A stretch of 7,036 nucleotides of DNA from GCA-002722245 sp964230605 (GTDB lineage Bacteria > Bacteroidota > Bacteroidia > Flavobacteriales_C > GCA-002722245): positions 1 to 7,036 of the forward strand of contig CAXRIN010000120.1 of the NCBI GenBank assembly GCA_964230605.1, read 5' to 3'. Shown here piece after piece: positions 5,352-7,036 of the stretch. Numbering within the stretch: position 1 is the first letter of the stretch; every line of letters starts with the position of its first letter. The notes under the pieces are model-generated. The model made no database searches, was not told where the DNA came from, and saw nothing but the letters and a program-made list of their open reading frames with translations. The position numbers were made by a program, and so were the translations under genes.

Positions 5352-6749
5352 TCAACATTCAGGAAAAATTACTGGAATATTTAAGGCTAAACCTCCTTCT
5401 GAAGTTTCTTTATAACGATTATCCATTGATTTTGCAGTATCCCACATTGTTTTAATAACAGTGTCTAAGTCGACTTTAGAATTTTCTGGGTTGAAGGTTA
5501 AAGCCAAGTTTGCCGCGGTAATTGCTTTCATTGCTCCCATTGAGTTTCGTTCGATGCAAGGAATTTGAACTAGTCCGCCAACAGGATCGCAAGTTAATCC
5601 TAAATGATGTTCCATTGCAATTTCCGCAGCCATTAAAACTTGTTCTGTATTTCCGCCCAAAACTTTTGTTAATGCACCAGCAGCCATTGCTGATGATACA
5701 CCAATTTCAGCCTGACAACCTCCCATTGCTGCTGAAATAGTTGCTCCTTTTTTAAACAGTGAGCCTATTTCTCCTGCTACCAAAAAGAATTGTTCAATAT
5801 CGTCTTCATATTCATGTTCGCAAAAGAAATAGTAATAGAGTAGAACCGCGGGTATTACTCCAGCCGCTCCGTTCGTTGGTGCGGTTACAATTCGTCCCAT
5901 AGCTGCGTTTTCTTCATTTACTGCTAAAGCGAAACACGAAATCCATTGATTTACTTCGTTAAATTTCCATTGTTTTCCATAAATAGCAATCTCAATATCT
6001 TCCCATGTACGAACAGCACTGGGCACAAGACTTTTGAGCAAAACGGAGGCTTTTCTAACAACTTTTAATCCTCCCGGAAGAATACCTTCCGTTTTTACAC
6101 CTTTTAAAATGCACGATTTCATCGTACTAAAAAGCTCCTCTATTTTAGTTTTAATTTCTATTTCGGGTCTGAGTGATGATTCGTTTTGCCAAACGACTTC
6201 TGGAAAGTTTAATCCAGTTTTAGCGATATGATTTTTTAAATCTGCACCTGTTTCAATAGGAAATGGTAATGGTTTGATATTTTCTTTATCCTCACTTCCT
6301 TTTTTTGCTACAAAGCCTCCTCCTACAGAATAATAGGTTGATTCATAAACGAATTCTACGTTTTCAAAGATTTTAAACTTAATCGTGTTTGGATGGCCTG
6401 GTTTATCTTCGTTTGTAAAAATAATATGCTCTTCAGGATTAAAATAAAAGGTGTTTTTACCAATTGTGATTCTTAAGCTAGAGTTAAGGTCTTTAATAAT
6501 GTTATCAATTTCATTTGTTTCAATGGTTTTCGGGTCGTAACCCAATAATCCAAGTATGATTGCTTTATCTGAGGCATGTCCTCGTCCAGTTTTGGAAAGA
6601 GAACCGTATAGTCTGATTTCAATTTTATCAAATGATATATTTTCGATTTCATTTAAAAATAATGAAGCAGCTTCCCACGGTCCAAGTGTATGAGAGCTAG
6701 AAGGGCCAATGCCTATTTTGAAAATATCGAAGATGCTAATAACCTCCAT
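5352..6749 (-). CDS. sdaA: L-serine ammonia-lyase, single-chain iron-sulfur type
   Basis: Deaminates L-serine to pyruvate and ammonia in the cytosol using an oxygen-sensitive [4Fe-4S] cluster rather than PLP. The 465 residues match the usual single-chain length: an N-terminal beta domain with GIGPSSSHTLGPWEAA (13-28) and a GRGHASDKA motif (55-63), then the alpha catalytic domain with TAPTNGAAGVIPAVL (289-303). Cluster cysteines are C345 (MGGCQAEIGVSSAMAAG), C387 (LTCDPVGG) and C398 (IPCIERN), equivalent to E. coli SdaA C343, C385 and C396. The protein ends in PEC, and C465 matches the C-terminal 'tail-in-mouth' cysteine that serves as fourth ligand in characterised type 2 serine dehydratases. 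The ATG at 6747-6749 gives the normal M.(V/C)IS(I/V)FD start. It converges on the SRPBCC gene with 9 bases between stops. Upstream lies repeat and transposase DNA, so its promoter may be in acquired sequence. Confidence 0.95.
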   Translation of the reverse strand: MEVISIFDIFKIGIGPSSSHTLGPWEAASLFLNEIENISFDKIEIRLYGSLSKTGRGHASDKAIILGLLGYDPKTIETNEIDNIIKDLNSSLRITIGKNTFYFNPEEHIIFTNEDKPGHPNTIKFKIFENVEFVYESTYYSVGGGFVAKKGSEDKENIKPLPFPIETGADLKNHIAKTGLNFPEVVWQNESSLRPEIEIKTKIEELFSTMKSCILKGVKTEGILPGGLKVVRKASVLLKSLVPSAVRTWEDIEIAIYGKQWKFNEVNQWISCFALAVNEENAAMGRIVTAPTNGAAGVIPAVLLYYYFFCEHEYEDDIEQFFLVAGEIGSLFKKGATISAAMGGCQAEIGVSSAMAAGALTKVLGGNTEQVLMAAEIAMEHHLGLTCDPVGGLVQIPCIERNSMGAMKAITAANLALTFNPENSKVDLDTVIKTMWDTAKSMDNRYKETSEGGLALNIPVIFPEC

Positions 6750-6796
6750 GGGGGATTATACCTGTTAAGGGTAGGTGATGGTTACGTTTGAACTAT

Positions 6797-6899
6797 CTCC
6801 CCTCAGTCCTGCGGACAGCTCCCCTCACTGGGGAGCCATTGGAAATAAAACAAAGTTTTATTTCTTAAGTGTTTATGTCAACCGCTCCCCAGCGAGGGT
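6797..6899. repeat. GC-rich compound hairpin repeat upstream of sdaA
   Basis: A cluster of inverted repeats in an otherwise AT-rich region. GTCC/GGAC (6806-6809, 6813-6816) form a small hairpin. GCTCCCC (6818-6824) and GGGGAGC (6830-6836) form a 7-bp stem with a 5-base loop. GAAATAAAAC (6842-6851) and GTTTTATTTC (6855-6864) form a perfect 10-bp stem with a 3-base loop. GCTCCCCAGCGAGGG (6884-6898) is a diverged, inverted copy of the 6818-6836 unit. CTCCCCTCA occurs directly repeated at 6797 and 6819. CTCCCC...GGGGAG elements of this kind are, as I recall, widespread intergenic repeats in Bacteroidota. No coding function is seen. Confidence 0.65.
6851..6881 (-). promoter_or_regulatory. Possible sdaA promoter inside the repeat element
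   Basis: On the minus strand, TTG (6881-6879) is followed by a 20-base spacer and AAACTTTG (6858-6851), a one-mismatch match to TAnnTTTG. The start would be near 6844, giving a leader of about 95 bases that contains the GC-rich hairpins. The -7 box lies within the 10-bp AT stem. No better Bacteroidota-type promoter is visible between sdaA and the transposase stop, but the match is modest. Confidence 0.3.
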
Positions 6900-6905
6900 A
6901 AGTTA

Positions 6906-7036
6906 CTAGATATTGGCACATGTTACCTCTAACATGTTCTTTATCAATAAATTGAATAAATCTTTTCCTCTATTGTTGAATTTAAAAGAGATTTCATTCA
7001 CATAGCTTTGTAAATGTCTCTCACTTATAGAATGAT
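6906..7036 (-). CDS. Transposase, C-terminal fragment (ISXO2/IS1595-like)
   Basis: The open frame enters from the right edge and stops at TAG 6906-6908; 42 residues are visible. The peptide contains ISERHLQSYVNEISFKFNNR followed by GKDLFNLLIKNML. The pattern S..HLQ.Y..E..F..N.R is the C-terminal part of the ISXO2-type DDE transposase domain carried by IS1595-family elements, where a conserved Glu (here in YVNE) completes the catalytic triad. The fragment ends cleanly, with no visible frameshift; whether the full gene is intact lies beyond the window. Its message would run on toward sdaA, since both are on the minus strand and no T-tailed terminator separates them. The terminal repeat of this element is not identifiable. 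The family assignment rests on one motif. Confidence 0.65.
   Translation of the reverse strand, partial: HSISERHLQSYVNEISFKFNNRGKDLFNLLIKNMLEVTCANI

Noticed and set aside
6743..6754. Near-palindrome CCTCCATGGGGG over the sdaA start codon
   Set aside because: Imperfect and short; most likely a chance result of the GGAGG codon 2-3 sequence next to a run of C on the coding strand.
6755..6760. TATAAT on the minus strand just before the sdaA start, resembling a sigma-70 -10 box
   Set aside because: It lies only 5 bases before the ATG, has no suitable -35 partner, and Bacteroidota primary sigma factors use a different -7 consensus.

Overview
This window looks like a chromosomal segment from a member of the Bacteroidota, probably Flavobacteriia-like. 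The evidence is low GC, upstream regions with TTG...TAnnTTTG-type promoters and little Shine-Dalgarno signal, a DUF6913-type protein joined to dapA, and short Bacteroidota-style versions of AMP nucleosidase and an SRPBCC protein. Genus and species cannot be fixed from the sequence alone.

Layout. Positions 1-140 are the end of an IS3-family-like insertion sequence: the first 33 codons of an OrfA transposase on the minus strand plus a terminal repeat. Next come a strong hairpin terminator and a catalytic-domain-only AMP nucleosidase (minus strand). Divergent from it is ligA, an intact 674-residue NAD-dependent DNA ligase. After ligA lie a nested inverted-repeat element and a terminator whose 3' arm runs into the promoter of the next unit. 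That unit is a two-gene operon: a DUF6913-type protein and, one base later, dapA (4-hydroxy-tetrahydrodipicolinate synthase), closed by a clear intrinsic terminator. A separately promoted SRPBCC-fold gene follows. It converges, with only 9 bases between stop codons, on sdaA, a single-chain iron-sulfur L-serine ammonia-lyase (minus strand). Upstream of sdaA is a GC-rich compound hairpin repeat, then the last 42 codons of a second, unrelated transposase (ISXO2/IS1595-like), which runs off the right edge.

Functionally this is core metabolism and DNA maintenance: adenine nucleotide breakdown, Okazaki fragment and repair ligation, entry to lysine/diaminopimelate synthesis, and serine deamination to pyruvate. 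DapA uses pyruvate and SdaA makes it, but they are on opposite strands and nothing shows co-regulation. I found no defence, secretion, CRISPR or biosynthetic cluster and no convincing novel multi-gene system. The more interesting material is between the genes: two structured repeat elements, a promoter-like sequence inside one of them, and transposase remnants on both sides. The unexplained protein is the DUF6913-type partner of dapA. No gene-free stretch exceeds 300 bases.
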